A DNA stretch of 64,000 nt from Paraburkholderia nodosa DSM 21604 (GCF_000519185.1 NZ_JAFA01000008.1:272689-336688); one strand, 5' to 3'. Positions 35,722-45,560 are shown, numbered from the stretch's first letter. A program made the numbers and translations. Notes: generated from the sequence alone by a model not told the origin.

Positions 35722-37212
35722 TCAGGCGCCGGTGGCGAAAACCGGTTCGAGCGCGCGATACAGCGCGCTAAAGGTTGGACGGCGCGCCTCGCGATACCAG
35801 GCGTGGCGTGCGGCGTCAGGTTCACGCACTGCCAGCACGGGCGGCTGCGGGCACACTTCGTCGAGCGTCGCGCCCGGTTCGAGCGCGAGATGCGCGAGGC
35901 GCGCGGCACCCAGCGCGGGCCCCACCTCGCCGCCTGCGCGCAACGTGAGCGCGCGGCCGCTGATATCGGCGAGCATCTGCGTCCACCAGGCGCTGCGCGA
36001 GCCGCCGCCTATGACGGTGATCGTGTCCGGCACGAGCCCCGCCGCGTGCAATGCGTCCATGCCGTCGAGCAGCGCGAAGCCCACGCCTTCCAGGGTTGCG
36101 TTGGCCAGATCGGCGCGCGAGGTCTGCGGGGTCATGCCGTAGAACACGCCCTTCGCGTTGACGTTGTTGTGCGGCGTGCGCTCGCCGCTGAGATACGGCA
36201 GGAACCACGGCCGGCGCGCGTCGCGCTCGGCGTTCGAGTTCGCCTGCGCATCGGCGAGCAACGCGGCAACATTTTCATAACCCGTCAACTGCGCCGTGAA
36301 GTCAAGGCAACTGGCCGCGTTGAGCATCACGGACATCAGGTGCCACGTGTGCGGCAACGCATGGCAGAAGCTGTGAACCGCGGAATCGGGATTGGCGAGA
36401 AAGCCGTCCGACACGGCGAAATAGACGCCCGACGTGCCGAGCGAAAGCATCGCGTCGCCGGGCCGCACGATGCCCACGCCCACGGCGCCCGCCGCGTTGT
36501 CGCCGCCGCCCGCCACCACCGGAATTTCGCGCAGGCCGAATTGGCGAGCGAGTTCGGGCCGCAGCGTGCCGGTCACCTGGTTGCCTTCGAACACGTCCGG
36601 CATCTGTGCACGCGTGAGGCCGCAGGCCGAAAGCAGCGTGTCGCTATAGTCGCGCTTCGCAATGTCGAGCCACAGCGTGCCGGCGGCATCGGACGGATCG
36701 GTGGCGAACACGCCTGTGAGCAGCCAGCGTAAATAGTCCTTCGGCAACAGCACGTGCGCGATGCGCGCGAAAATCTCCGGCTCGTGCTTGCGCACCCAAA
36801 GCAGCTTCGGCGCCGTGAAGCCCGGCATGGCGAGATTGCCTGCAATGGCATGCAACTGCGGCACGGCGCGTTCCAGCTCGATACATTCGGTATCCGAACG
36901 ACCGTCGTTCCACAGAATGGCGGGACGAAGCACCTCGCCCTGCGCGTCGAGCAGCGTCGCGCCGTGCATCTGGCCGGTCAGGCCGAGCGCCTCGATGCGT
37001 GCCGGCTCGATGCCGCGCCCGCGCGCCTCGTCGACGAGTGCGCGCAATGCGCTCTGCGTGGCGAGCCACCAGTCTTGCGGCGCCTGCTCGGACCAGCGCG
37101 GCTGTGGCCGGCTCACGGTGAGCAGCGCGCTCGCGCTGCCGAGCACATCGCCCGCGCGGTCGAGCAGCACGGCCTTCACGCCCGACGTGCCGAGGTCGAT
37201 ACCGATGAACAT
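35722..37212 (-). CDS. xylB: xylulokinase
   Basis: A 496-aa FGGY-family kinase phosphorylating D-xylulose to xylulose 5-phosphate. Diagnostic stretches are MFIGIDLGTSGVKAVLLDRA (phosphate-binding), GLTGQMHGATLLD, WNDGRS, the catalytic aspartate in GGGDNAAGAVGVG, and IGGGSRSAWWTQMLADI near the C-terminus. Length fits E. coli XylB (484 aa). GGAGAC lies directly before the ATG. It lies 102 bp after xylA, with a hairpin and a candidate XylR site between them. Confidence 0.95.
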   Translation of the reverse strand: MFIGIDLGTSGVKAVLLDRAGDVLGSASALLTVSRPQPRWSEQAPQDWWLATQSALRALVDEARGRGIEPARIEALGLTGQMHGATLLDAQGEVLRPAILWNDGRSDTECIELERAVPQLHAIAGNLAMPGFTAPKLLWVRKHEPEIFARIAHVLLPKDYLRWLLTGVFATDPSDAAGTLWLDIAKRDYSDTLLSACGLTRAQMPDVFEGNQVTGTLRPELARQFGLREIPVVAGGGDNAAGAVGVGIVRPGDAMLSLGTSGVYFAVSDGFLANPDSAVHSFCHALPHTWHLMSVMLNAASCLDFTAQLTGYENVAALLADAQANSNAERDARRPWFLPYLSGERTPHNNVNAKGVFYGMTPQTSRADLANATLEGVGFALLDGMDALHAAGLVPDTITVIGGGSRSAWWTQMLADISGRALTLRAGGEVGPALGAARLAHLALEPGATLDEVCPQPPVLAVREPDAARHAWYREARRPTFSALYRALEPVFATGA

Positions 37213-37260
37213 GTCTCCGTCCTGATTTTTTGCGTCAGTTTGCCTTCAACGGCAAGCAGC

Positions 37261-37275
37261 GCAATTGCGAATTTG
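37261..37275. promoter_or_regulatory. candidate XylR site upstream of xylB
   Basis: GCAATTGCGAATTTG contains GCAATTGCGAA, shared exactly with the xylA-xylR intergenic site at 38722-38738. Its place just upstream of xylB suggests a second regulated promoter inside the operon. Binding is inferred from recurrence only. Confidence 0.4.
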
Positions 37276-37276
37276 A

Positions 37277-37306
37277 CGGCGCGCGCTAATGTTTTTTCGC
37301 GCGCCG
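37277..37306 (-). terminator. hairpin directly after xylA
   Basis: CGGCGCGCG (37277-37285) and CGCGCGCCG (37298-37306) form a 9-bp stem with a 12-nt loop, starting nine bases past the xylA stop. No T-run follows on the minus strand. Attenuation or mRNA-end protection is more likely than full termination, because xylB follows. Confidence 0.45.
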
Positions 37307-37314
37307 CGGCACGG

Positions 37315-38637
37315 CTAGCGCTGGCCGTAGATGGCCTGGTTCACGACGTTCTCGAGGCGCTCCTGCTGGCCGCTCGCGTGGTGCGGATTCATGCCGTGCG
37401 AGAGTGCGTCGGCGGCGAGCGACGAGAGCGAATAGCCGCCCGCGAGAATCTTGCGGCCAAACTCGCTGTCCCAGGCCGCGTAACGCTGGGCGCGGAACTG
37501 CTCGAGCCGGTCATTTTCCACGAGCGCCGCGCCGCGCTCGAGCGCCAGCGCGAGCACGTCGATCGCGCCCACGTGACCATAGAACAAGTCTTCCGGATCG
37601 ATGCTCGCGCGACGCACCTTGGCGTCGAAGTTCATGCCGCCCGTGGTGAAGCCGCCGTGGCGCAGGATCTCGTAGAACGCGAGCGTCAGCTCTTCGACGC
37701 TGTTCGGGAACTGGTCCGTATCCCAGCCGTTTTGCGGGTCGCCGCGATTCGCGTCGACGCTGCCGAACACGCCCAGTGCGAACGCGCTGGCGATTTCGTG
37801 ATGGAACGAGTGGCCCGCGAGCGTCGCGTGATTGGCCTCGATATTCACGCGGATGTCGTTTTGCAGACCGTATTGCGTGAGGAAGCCGTGCACCGTCGCA
37901 ACGTCGTAGTCGTACTGGTGCTTGGTCGGCTCCTGCGGCTTCGGCTCGATCAGCAGCGTGCCGGTGAAGCCGATGCGGTGCTTGTGCTCGACCACCATCG
38001 AAAGGAAGCGTGCGAACTGCTCGCGCTCGCGCTTGAGGTCGGTATTGAGCAGCGTGTCATAGCCTTCGCGGCCGCCCCACAGCACGTAGTTCTCGCCGCC
38101 CAGCTTGCGCGTCGCGTCGAGCGCATGGCAAACCTGAGTCGCCGCGTAGGCGAAGACTTCGGGGTTGGGGTTGGTGGCGGCGCCGCCGGCGTAGCGCGGA
38201 TTCGAAAACAGGTTGGCGGTGCCCCAGAGCAGCTTCACACCGCTCGCCTGCTGGCGCTCGCCGAGGTAATCGACCATGCGCTTGAAGTTTTCCGTGTAGT
38301 CCTTCAGGTCCTTGCCTTCCGGAGCGACATCGGTATCGTGGAACGTGTAATAAGGTGTGCCTAGTTTCGAGAAAAACTCGAACGCCGCGTCGGCCTTCTG
38401 GTGCGCGCGCTCCATGGCGTCGCCGGGCTGCTGCCAGGGGCGGTGAAACGCGCCCTGTCCGAAGATGTCGTTGCCGGGCCAGACGAACGAATGCCAGTAG
38501 CACACCGCGATGCGCAGATGCTCTTCGAGCGTCTTGCCGAGCACCTTCCTGGTACGGTCGTAGTGATGGTACGCAAGCGGATTGTCCGACTGAGGGCCTT
38601 CGTATCGAATGGCGGGGATATGTTCGAAATACGACAT
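37315..38637 (-). CDS. xylA: xylose isomerase
   Basis: Interconverts D-xylose and D-xylulose with divalent metals. The 440-aa protein matches the class II (E. coli-like) length. Visible are [20 protein letters not shown], the catalytic-histidine segment [28 protein letters not shown], the metal-binding glutamate in [16 protein letters not shown], and [26 protein letters not shown] precedes the ATG at 38637; an upstream in-frame extension is rejected. It is the first gene of the minus-strand xyl operon, divergent from xylR. Confidence 0.97.
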   Translation of the reverse strand: MSYFEHIPAIRYEGPQSDNPLAYHHYDRTRKVLGKTLEEHLRIAVCYWHSFVWPGNDIFGQGAFHRPWQQPGDAMERAHQKADAAFEFFSKLGTPYYTFHDTDVAPEGKDLKDYTENFKRMVDYLGERQQASGVKLLWGTANLFSNPRYAGGAATNPNPEVFAYAATQVCHALDATRKLGGENYVLWGGREGYDTLLNTDLKREREQFARFLSMVVEHKHRIGFTGTLLIEPKPQEPTKHQYDYDVATVHGFLTQYGLQNDIRVNIEANHATLAGHSFHHEIASAFALGVFGSVDANRGDPQNGWDTDQFPNSVEELTLAFYEILRHGGFTTGGMNFDAKVRRASIDPEDLFYGHVGAIDVLALALERGAALVENDRLEQFRAQRYAAWDSEFGRKILAGGYSLSSLAADALSHGMNPHHASGQQERLENVVNQAIYGQR

Positions 38638-38721
38638 GATGTCTCCAATGTTGTTGCAGCGCAGCGGCGCAGCGTGCATCCCTCTGTGTGACGCCATACT
38701 GCCCGCGACGCGCAAAGCGCG

Positions 38722-38738
38722 GCAATTGCGAAATTGCG
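38722..38738. promoter_or_regulatory. candidate XylR operator in the xylA-xylR intergenic region
   Basis: GCAATTGCGAAATTGCG holds two copies of AATTGCG spaced nine bases apart. The same GCAATTGCGAA occurs at 37261 upstream of xylB and a weaker AATTGCGGAA at 35613 upstream of xylF. AraC-type activators bind direct repeats, so this is a plausible XylR site. It lies about 85 bp before the xylA start. Confidence 0.45.
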
Positions 38739-38896
38739 TGAGACCTTTAACGTTTCCTGCCGACGGGCGTGGCCGGCGTGCCCGCGAACCCGAATGTGGG
38801 CCTAAAATAACCGGACGCTTAAAAACGACGCGCCGCAGGCGCCAGAGACATCGTAGCGCGGTGCACATTTGCGCGCACCGCGCCCGAACTGGAGAC

Positions 38897-40159
38897 ATGG
38901 CGGTTTCCGCCGGCGTTCCGCGCCGGGCGAACAACCGTCGACACGATATGACCCGTGCCCCCGCTTCCCAGACACCCCACCGCATCGCGCTGCTCTTCAA
39001 CGCGAATAAGGTGTACGACCGCGAGATCATTGCGGGGATTGGCCACTATCTGCGCTCCACGCGCGTCGCGTGGGACCTCTTTCTCGAGGAAGACTTCCGC
39101 TGCCGCCTGGCGGGCATCGAGCGCTTCGACGGGGACGGCATCATCGCCGACTTCGACGACCCCGACGTGGCCGACGCCCTGCGCGGCTGCCCGCTGCCGG
39201 TGGTCGCCGTGGGCTCGTCATTCGAAGATGCCGGCCACTACCCGGCCGACGTGCCCTATATCGCGACCGACAACCGCAAACTGGTCTCGCTCGCGTGGAC
39301 GCATCTGATCGGCGCGGGCCTGCCGAATCTCGCGATGTACAGCCTGCCCGTCGCGCAGGAAAACCGCTGGGCGCAGGAGCGCGAACTGGCGTTCGAGGCG
39401 CTCGCCGCCGAAGAAGGCATGCAAGCGCCGATCTACCGGGGCCAGGCCACCAGCGCCAGCGCCTGGAACCAGGCCATCGAGCAGTTGAGCGTCTGGCTGC
39501 ACAGCCTGCCCAAGCCCGTGGGCGTGATCGCCGTGACCGACGCACGGGCGCGGCATTTGCTGCAGGCGTGTCTGATTCACGGCATTGCCGTGCCCGAGCA
39601 GGTGGCGATCATCGGCATCGACAACGATCCGCTCACCCGCACGCTCACGCGCATTCCGCTCTCGTCGGTCATCCAGGGCACGGAGGAAATGGGCAAGACC
39701 GCCGCCCACCTGCTGCACCAGATGCTGCGTGGCGCACGCTTTCCGGGCCAACGCATTCTGGTTCCGCCCGTCGGCATCAATGTGCTCGAATCGACCCGGC
39801 ACGAACCGCTGTCGAGCCCGCATGTCATGCGTGCACGCCACTTCATCCGCCAGTACGCCTGCCAGGGCATCAAGACCGAGCAGGTGGCCGACTACGTGGG
39901 CGTATCGCGCTCGTCGCTGGAGGAATATTTCCGGCGTGAACTGCAGTGCACGGTCCACCAGGAAATCCTGCGCCACAAGCTCGACGCCGCCAAGGCGATG
40001 CTCGCGAGCCGCGACGCCTCGAGCGCGGAGGTGGCGATCCGTTGCGGATTCACATCGCTGCAGTACATGTATGCCGTATTCCGGCGCGAACTGGGATGCA
40101 CGCCGCGCGAATATCAGGACAGTGTCGCGAACGCTTCGGGCCCACGCCTGTCCACTTGA
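38897..40159 (+). CDS. xylR: xylose operon activator XylR (LacI-like sensor + AraC HTH)
   Basis: A bilobed sugar-binding domain like that of LacI proteins comes first ([20 protein letters not shown], then [11 protein letters not shown] and [20 protein letters not shown]). It is followed by a C-terminal AraC-type DNA-binding domain (about the last 105 residues, [40 protein letters not shown]). This is the architecture of E. coli XylR, which activates xyl genes on binding D-xylose. Start 38897 (420 aa) has GGAGAC directly before the ATG, like xylB and xylF. The start at 38948 (403 aa) fits the family N-terminus but lacks a Shine-Dalgarno. Divergent from xylA. Confidence 0.92.
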   Translation: MAVSAGVPRRANNRRHDMTRAPASQTPHRIALLFNANKVYDREIIAGIGHYLRSTRVAWDLFLEEDFRCRLAGIERFDGDGIIADFDDPDVADALRGCPLPVVAVGSSFEDAGHYPADVPYIATDNRKLVSLAWTHLIGAGLPNLAMYSLPVAQENRWAQERELAFEALAAEEGMQAPIYRGQATSASAWNQAIEQLSVWLHSLPKPVGVIAVTDARARHLLQACLIHGIAVPEQVAIIGIDNDPLTRTLTRIPLSSVIQGTEEMGKTAAHLLHQMLRGARFPGQRILVPPVGINVLESTRHEPLSSPHVMRARHFIRQYACQGIKTEQVADYVGVSRSSLEEYFRRELQCTVHQEILRHKLDAAKAMLASRDASSAEVAIRCGFTSLQYMYAVFRRELGCTPREYQDSVANASGPRLST

Positions 40160-40218
40160 TGAAGCGGCTTCGGCCCATCCCGGACAATCACGCTTTCTTC
40201 ATACGTTCTCTTCACCTC

Positions 40219-41319
40219 ATGAACACTCTTGCTGCCCATCTGACCTCCGAACCGTGGGGCGCCCTGCCCGGTGGCGACGCCGTGCGGCTCTATACGCTGC
40301 GCAACGCGCAGGGCATGAAGGTGACGGTCAGCGACCTCGGCGCGACGCTCGTCTCATGGCTCGCGCCCGATCGCGCCGGCCGCCTCGCCGACATCATGCT
40401 CGGCCACGACACGCCCGCGGACTATCTCTCGGCCACCACGTACATGGGCGGCCTGGTCGGGCGCTGGGCCAACCGCATCGCCGGTGCGCATTTCACGCTG
40501 GACGGCATCGACTATCCACTCGATCGCAACGAGAACGGCAATCTGCTGCACGGCGGCGCGAACGGTTTTCATCGGCAGATGTGGCAGGTGGAAGAGGATC
40601 GGGGCTCGCTGGTGCTGCGGCTCGACTCGCCCGAAGGCGACGGCGGCTTTCCGGGCAACGTGAGCGTGCAGGTGCGCTATACGCTCGACGACGACGGCAC
40701 GCTGACGCTCGAATACGAGGGCGTGTCCGACGCGCCTACGCCGCTGAATCTCACGAGCCACGGCTACTTCAACCTCTCCGGCGAGGTGAGCCCGGACATT
40801 CGGGGCCACGTGCTGACGATCGACGCGGACGCCTTCCTCGAAGTCGATCCGCAGTTGATTCCCGTGCGCATTGCCGACGTCTCGGGCAGCGCCTTCGACT
40901 TCCGCCATGGCGCGCCGCTCGGCGCGCGGCTCGACTGGCCGCACGCCCAGCTCGAGCGCGCACGCGGGTTCGACCACTGTTACGTGCTGCGCGCGCCCGA
41001 GAGCACGGCGGGCACGCTGCACGCCGCGTCGGGGCGATGGCCCGTGCGTCCGGTGGCGCGCGTCTACGAGCCGGGCAGCGGACGCGAGCTTGCCGTCTCG
41101 ACCGACCAGCGCGGTCTGCAGCTTTATACGGGGAATTATCTGGAGGGGCAGCCGGGACGCCACGGCGCGACCTGCGCGCGCTATGCGGGGCTGTGCCTCG
41201 AAGCGGGCGGCTTCCCGAACCAGATCAACATGGAAGCGCCCGCCTGCGACGAAGTGATACTGCAGCCCGGCAAAACCTATCAGCAGGTCACGCAATACCG
41301 TGTAAGCGTGCTGGCCTGA
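40219..41319 (+). CDS. galM: aldose 1-epimerase (galactose mutarotase)
   Basis: A 366-aa GalM-family enzyme interconverting alpha and beta anomers of sugars such as glucose, galactose or xylose. Key stretches are GGLVGRWANRIAGAHF, the catalytic histidine in NLTSHGYFNLSG, FDHCYVL, and the catalytic glutamate in LCLEAGGFPNQINMEAP. It follows xylR by 59 bp on the same strand, so it is likely cotranscribed and supplies the xylose anomer used by the isomerase. An in-frame ATG overlapping the xylR stop (40159) would add 20 residues. Neither start has a clear Shine-Dalgarno. Confidence 0.9.
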   Translation: MNTLAAHLTSEPWGALPGGDAVRLYTLRNAQGMKVTVSDLGATLVSWLAPDRAGRLADIMLGHDTPADYLSATTYMGGLVGRWANRIAGAHFTLDGIDYPLDRNENGNLLHGGANGFHRQMWQVEEDRGSLVLRLDSPEGDGGFPGNVSVQVRYTLDDDGTLTLEYEGVSDAPTPLNLTSHGYFNLSGEVSPDIRGHVLTIDADAFLEVDPQLIPVRIADVSGSAFDFRHGAPLGARLDWPHAQLERARGFDHCYVLRAPESTAGTLHAASGRWPVRPVARVYEPGSGRELAVSTDQRGLQLYTGNYLEGQPGRHGATCARYAGLCLEAGGFPNQINMEAPACDEVILQPGKTYQQVTQYRVSVLA

Positions 41320-41335
41320 AACCGGGCGCCCTGCC

Positions 41336-42196
41336 TCAGGACACCTTGTCGTACTGATACACGCCGCGGCCGGTCTTGCGGCCGAGCTGGCCCGCCGCGA
41401 CCATTTCGCGCAGCAGCGGGCACGCACGATACTTCGAGTCGCCGAAGTCCTTCAGGAATACATCCATCACCGAAAGACACACGTCGAGGCCGATCAGGTC
41501 CGCCAGCGCGAGCGGGCCGATCGGATGATTGGCGCCGAGCTTCATGCCGGCGTCGATTTCCTCGGCGCTCGCAATGCCTTCCGCGAGCACGAAAAACGCT
41601 TCGTTGATCATCGGCACCAGAATGCGGTTCACCACGAAGCCCGGCGCGTTCTTCACGGCGATCGGCGTCTTCTCGAGGCGCAGCGCCATTTCGCGCACCG
41701 ACTCGGCCACGTCCGGGCGCGTCTGCAGGCCGCGAATCACCTCGACGAGCGGCATCATCGGCACCGGGTTGAAGAAGTGCATGCCGATGAAGCGCGACGG
41801 GTCGGCGAGCGTGGTCGCGAGCGCCGTGATCGAGATCGACGAGGTGTTCGACGCGACGATCGCGTCGGGGCGGGCCGCGGCTTCGATCTGCTTGAGAATG
41901 CGCGTCTTGAGCTCGGCGTTCTCGGTCGCCGCCTCGATCACGAGATCGACGCTCACGAGTCGCTGGTAGTCGGTGGTCGTCTCGATGCGTGCGAGCGCGG
42001 CATCGCGCGCGCCGGCTTCGAGCTTGCCCTTCGAGACGAGTCGCTCGAGGCTGTGGGTGAGCGTGGCGACGCCCTTGGCGAGCGCCGCATCGGTGACGTC
42101 GATCATCACCGCCTTGAGCCCCGCCACTGCCACCGCCTGGGCGATGCCGTTGCCCATCGTGCCTGCGCCTACGATCCCTACCGATTCGATTGCCAT
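41336..42196 (-). CDS. paaH: 3-hydroxybutyryl-CoA dehydrogenase
   Basis: A 286-aa NAD-dependent 3-hydroxyacyl-CoA dehydrogenase. The N-terminal Rossmann motif is VGIVGAGTMGNGIAQAVAVA, the substrate-binding region contains IVASNTSSISITALA, and the catalytic His/Glu segment is GMHFFNPVPMMPLVEVI. The C-terminal helical domain has APGFVVNRILVPMINEAFF. It lies close to short-chain Hbd/PaaH enzymes used in butanoate, PHB or phenylacetate metabolism; without pathway neighbours these cannot be separated, so the symbol is provisional. Confidence 0.92.
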   Translation of the reverse strand: MAIESVGIVGAGTMGNGIAQAVAVAGLKAVMIDVTDAALAKGVATLTHSLERLVSKGKLEAGARDAALARIETTTDYQRLVSVDLVIEAATENAELKTRILKQIEAAARPDAIVASNTSSISITALATTLADPSRFIGMHFFNPVPMMPLVEVIRGLQTRPDVAESVREMALRLEKTPIAVKNAPGFVVNRILVPMINEAFFVLAEGIASAEEIDAGMKLGANHPIGPLALADLIGLDVCLSVMDVFLKDFGDSKYRACPLLREMVAAGQLGRKTGRGVYQYDKVS

Positions 42197-42381
42197 GCCT
42201 CGTCCTCGCTCCTTGTCTGCGACCCCGGCGTGTCGCTATGGAAAATGCCGGTCATGCGGCGCAACGCGTGGTGCACCGCACCAATCCCCACAGTGTAACG
42301 GGTTGCGGGAGTCGACCGGAACTCGCATGACGGGGGGGCCTGCGGCGAAGCGCCTGGGCTGCGGCGTGAAAACCCTGCCGC

Positions 42382-42702
42382 TCAGGCGCCGCCGAGTCGG
42401 CCGTAGTCGATTGGCGAGCGCGTATAGAAGAGTTCGACGCCGCCCGCTTCGAGCGTGACGAGGAGCGCGTCGATGGAAGGCTCGTCGGCGACGATCAGCA
42501 CCACGGCAGGCTCGTCGGCCAGATCGAAGAAGTGGGCGGCGTGCATCTTTCCGTGGGCGTCGAGGCCTTCGTAGCCTTCCAGCACGGTGATGCCGAAGAC
42601 GCCTTGGGCACGCGCAGCGTCGATGATCCACGAGACCGCCGACTTGTGGCCCTTCTTGTGCTTGCGGCTCGTGTAGAGCGTGAGTTGACTGCCTGCGGGC
42701 AT
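42382..42702 (-). CDS. DUF190 family protein
   Basis: A 106-aa protein of the DUF190 family, with a small PII-like ferredoxin fold (LTLYTSRKHKKGHKSAVSWI, AARAQGVFGITVLEGYEG, and a C-terminal SPIDYGRLGG). DUF190 genes often sit beside crcB fluoride channels, but no crcB is adjacent here. It may bind a small ligand or modulate a transporter; function is unproven. Confidence 0.85.
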   Translation of the reverse strand: MPAGSQLTLYTSRKHKKGHKSAVSWIIDAARAQGVFGITVLEGYEGLDAHGKMHAAHFFDLADEPAVVLIVADEPSIDALLVTLEAGGVELFYTRSPIDYGRLGGA

Positions 42703-42810
42703 GGGACCTCCATGCAGTCGGAAATCCAGTCGTTGAGCGCCGCGCGACAGGCGGCATGCAAAAAAATTCTAGCACGCGTCCTGACACACGCCGGGATGCC
42801 CGCTGCCGCC

Positions 42811-43380
42811 CTAGAAGTTGTACTGGAAGTAGATCTGACTGAAGTTCGTACCCGGATTCGGCTCCTTGATATCCGCGTTCGACAAATGCTGGAAACGGAA
42901 CCCGGCTTGATAGTTGCCGTGCTCGCCGAACTGCGCGCCAACGCCGACCATGTCCACGAACTGGAACGACGTCGACGTCGTGCGGTCGGGTGTCTGCCGG
43001 ACGTGCGAGAGAAAGTGAAAGCCCACGCCCGCCTCGATGAACGGCCTGAACCAGCCGCTGTCCTTGATGAAGCGAAAAACGGGCGTTATGCCGTATTCCC
43101 AGATATGCGAGTAGACGGCATCCGGTGCGTTCAGCTTCCAGTAGGCGACATGGGCTTCGCCAACCAGCGTGAAGTGATACCCGCCGATGTGCCACCACTG
43201 CAGGCCCGGATCCCACACGAGACCGAGATCGAGCTTTTTCACGTCGTGGTCCGCTACGCCCGCTCCGAGTTGCACGCCGAATGTGTTGTCCGCTTGTGCG
43301 CTGGCCGCGCCGAAGGCGCACAGCGCGGTGAGCGCCCCACGCACCGCATGGGCGTGCCAGACGAATCTTCTTACTTTCAT
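42811..43380 (-). CDS. pagL: lipid A 3-O-deacylase (PagL family)
   Basis: A 189-aa outer-membrane beta-barrel enzyme removing the 3-O-linked acyl chain from lipid A. After a signal peptide (through ASAQA) come alternating aromatic strands. The conserved C-terminal catalytic region RFQHLSNADIKEPNPG contains the His and Ser of the PagL triad. The protein ends in an aromatic residue (YFQYNF), as expected for barrel assembly. The ATG at 43380 follows CGGGGAAAT. It stands alone next to an AT-rich intergenic region. Confidence 0.87.
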   Translation of the reverse strand: MKVRRFVWHAHAVRGALTALCAFGAASAQADNTFGVQLGAGVADHDVKKLDLGLVWDPGLQWWHIGGYHFTLVGEAHVAYWKLNAPDAVYSHIWEYGITPVFRFIKDSGWFRPFIEAGVGFHFLSHVRQTPDRTTSTSFQFVDMVGVGAQFGEHGNYQAGFRFQHLSNADIKEPNPGTNFSQIYFQYNF

Positions 43381-44014
43381 ATATTTCCCCGATTCGATCA
43401 ATTCAGCATGACGCCATGCATCGGGCACAACCACGATTTGCGCAGGTTCGGCAACAGCGCAAATGCCATACAAAATGCACTGCGCTTGTCACCTGGTCAG
43501 AACAAATACCATCACGCTTCAATGTTCACTAATGACCTACGCACATATGAGAGCGAAGTTTAGCGTCGAATAAACCCTCGCGCTCGTTGGCATGCCAACA
43601 AACCGCCGCCCGTAAGGCGCTACGGCTTGATAAAGACTGACTGACAGCTTTCAATTTCGATTATCGAGTCCGACAAATGTGCTGATCGATTATTTACAGA
43701 AGAATTTACGAAATACGGACTCACCTTGCTCGCGAATCCGTCTCAATTACCGCCTGTCGATTTACCGGGCATCCAGATTTGCGAATAACGATTTTCTGGT
43801 TTGCTTACCGCTCCGATAATCCTCTGCGTAAAACCGGCATGACGTTTGGACCCGGGTATTCCCGAACATCGCGGAATGCGCTGGGTCGCTGTACCCAAAT
43901 TGAGGACAGACAGCGCGCGGGCCCCTCGCATAATCCGCGTGAATTGTGATCCGCGGCAAACAACAACGTCATAACCCTTGCCACGCTCACGTCCCGATGC
44001 TTAGGAGGAGACAC
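43381..44014. other. AT-enriched intergenic region, no gene seen
   Basis: A 634-bp stretch whose central part (about 43480-43760) is clearly more AT-rich than the flanking genes. Short open frames here have no ribosome-binding sites or protein features. It holds the pagL promoter side and the upstream region of the MFS gene. It could be the scar of a lost insertion; no terminal repeats or transposase remains were recognised. Confidence 0.45.
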
Positions 44015-45418
44015 ATGAGCCCAATCCCGCAAGGGCATGCTTCGCGCGTGCCGCAAACGTCCGCGCAAGCGCAGTCAAACTGCGCAGCCGCCACCGAACA
44101 AGTCACGCGCAAGGTCTCGCGCCATTTGCTCGGCTTCCTGTTCCTGCTGTTCGTCGTCTCGTTCCTCGACCGCATCAACATCGGCTTCGCGGGCCTGACG
44201 ATGATGAAGGACCTCGGCCTGTCGAGCACGCAGTTCGGCTTCGCCACCACCCTCTTCTACGTCGCCTATATCGCGTGCGGCATTCCTGGCAATCTCATGC
44301 TCGCGCGCGTCGGTGCGCGCCGCTGGATCAGCTTCATCATGATTGCGTGGGGCCTCGCCTCCACCGCGACGATGTTCGCCACCAACGCCACCACGCTCTA
44401 CTGGCTGCGCATGCTGGTTGGCGTGACCGAGGCAGGCTTCCTGCCCGGCATGCTGCTCTATCTCACCTGCTGGTTCCCGAGCGCGTGGCGCGCCCGGGCC
44501 AACGCTCTCTTCATGATCGCGATGCCCGTGACGGCCGCGCTCGGCTCCGCGGTCTCGGGTTTTATCCTCAAGCTCGACGGCCATGCGGGACTCGCCGGCT
44601 GGCAATGGCTCTTCGTGCTCGAAGGCATGCCGGCCGCACTGCTCGGCTGCGTGGCGTTCTTCTACCTGGACGACACGCCGCGCGCCGCACGCTGGCTCAG
44701 CGCGCAAGAAAAACGCACGCTCGAAGCCGCACTTGCCGAGCCGGCCGATGCCCTCGCTTCGCCCACTGCCCACGCAGCGAGCGAGCGCAGCCTCTGGCAG
44801 CAACTGCGCTCACCGGTGGTCCTGCGCTTCGCGGCGGCGTACTTCTGCCTCGTCAATACGCTCGCGATGGTCGCCGTGTGGGCGCCGCTGATCGTGAAGG
44901 GCTTCAGCGCCGGGGCGAGCAACGTCACCGTGGGCCTGGTCGCGACGATTCCGCAGCTCGTCACCATCGTCGCGATGATCGTGTGGGGACGCCGCTCGGA
45001 CCGTCGTCAGGAACGCAAATGGCATCTCGCCGCGCCCATGCTGCTCTCCGGGCTCGGCTGCGTGTTGACGGCGCAAGGCGGCGCGCCGCTCGTGCAGCTG
45101 CTCGGTGTGTGCCTCGCATCGGCGGGGTCGTACACGGCGATGTCGATCTTCTGGACCACGCCCGATCAGGCGTTCACGCCGCAGGCGCGCGCGGTGGGTA
45201 TTGCCGTGATCAATGCGATCGGCAATATCAGTTCGGCGGCGAATCCGCTCGTGGTCGGCTGGCTCAAGGATGCGACGCACAGCTATGCCGCGGGGCTCAT
45301 CTATTCCGCAGTGCTGCTCGTACTGGGGGCGGTGATCGTCGCGACGTTGCCGATCGGGCGCGGTGGCCGCAGCAAGGGGGAAAAGGAAGTGAAAGCCGTG
45401 CCCCGCGCGGCGGCTTGA
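44015..45418 (+). CDS. MFS transporter, anion:cation symporter (ACS) family
   Basis: A 467-aa permease with 12 hydrophobic segments. The start of the first half (FLFLLFVVSFLDRINIGFAG) and AYIACGIPGNLMLARVGARR are typical of the ACS family, which includes tartrate, phthalate, glucarate and 4-hydroxyphenylacetate symporters. A hydrophilic N-terminal arm of about 35 residues precedes it. A strong TAGGAGGAGACAC site sits before the ATG. No catabolic genes adjoin, so the substrate (an organic acid) cannot be named. Confidence 0.87.
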   Translation: MSPIPQGHASRVPQTSAQAQSNCAAATEQVTRKVSRHLLGFLFLLFVVSFLDRINIGFAGLTMMKDLGLSSTQFGFATTLFYVAYIACGIPGNLMLARVGARRWISFIMIAWGLASTATMFATNATTLYWLRMLVGVTEAGFLPGMLLYLTCWFPSAWRARANALFMIAMPVTAALGSAVSGFILKLDGHAGLAGWQWLFVLEGMPAALLGCVAFFYLDDTPRAARWLSAQEKRTLEAALAEPADALASPTAHAASERSLWQQLRSPVVLRFAAAYFCLVNTLAMVAVWAPLIVKGFSAGASNVTVGLVATIPQLVTIVAMIVWGRRSDRRQERKWHLAAPMLLSGLGCVLTAQGGAPLVQLLGVCLASAGSYTAMSIFWTTPDQAFTPQARAVGIAVINAIGNISSAANPLVVGWLKDATHSYAAGLIYSAVLLVLGAVIVATLPIGRGGRSKGEKEVKAVPRAAA

Positions 45419-45560
45419 GCGAGCTTCAGAGTGCGAAACGCGCGACGTTGATCGCCGCGCGATTTCGTTGCGATCCAGCTCGTACGGCAGTGCGTTGCGG
45501 CTCGCCTGCATGGCCCTCGCAACGCACTCACTTCGAGCGCGCCGTGCGGGCCCTACCCTG

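Noticed and set aside
43743..43931. 62-codon minus-strand frame in the AT-rich gap
   Set aside because: No ribosome-binding site, no hydrophobic or domain features, and mixed composition; not supported as a gene.
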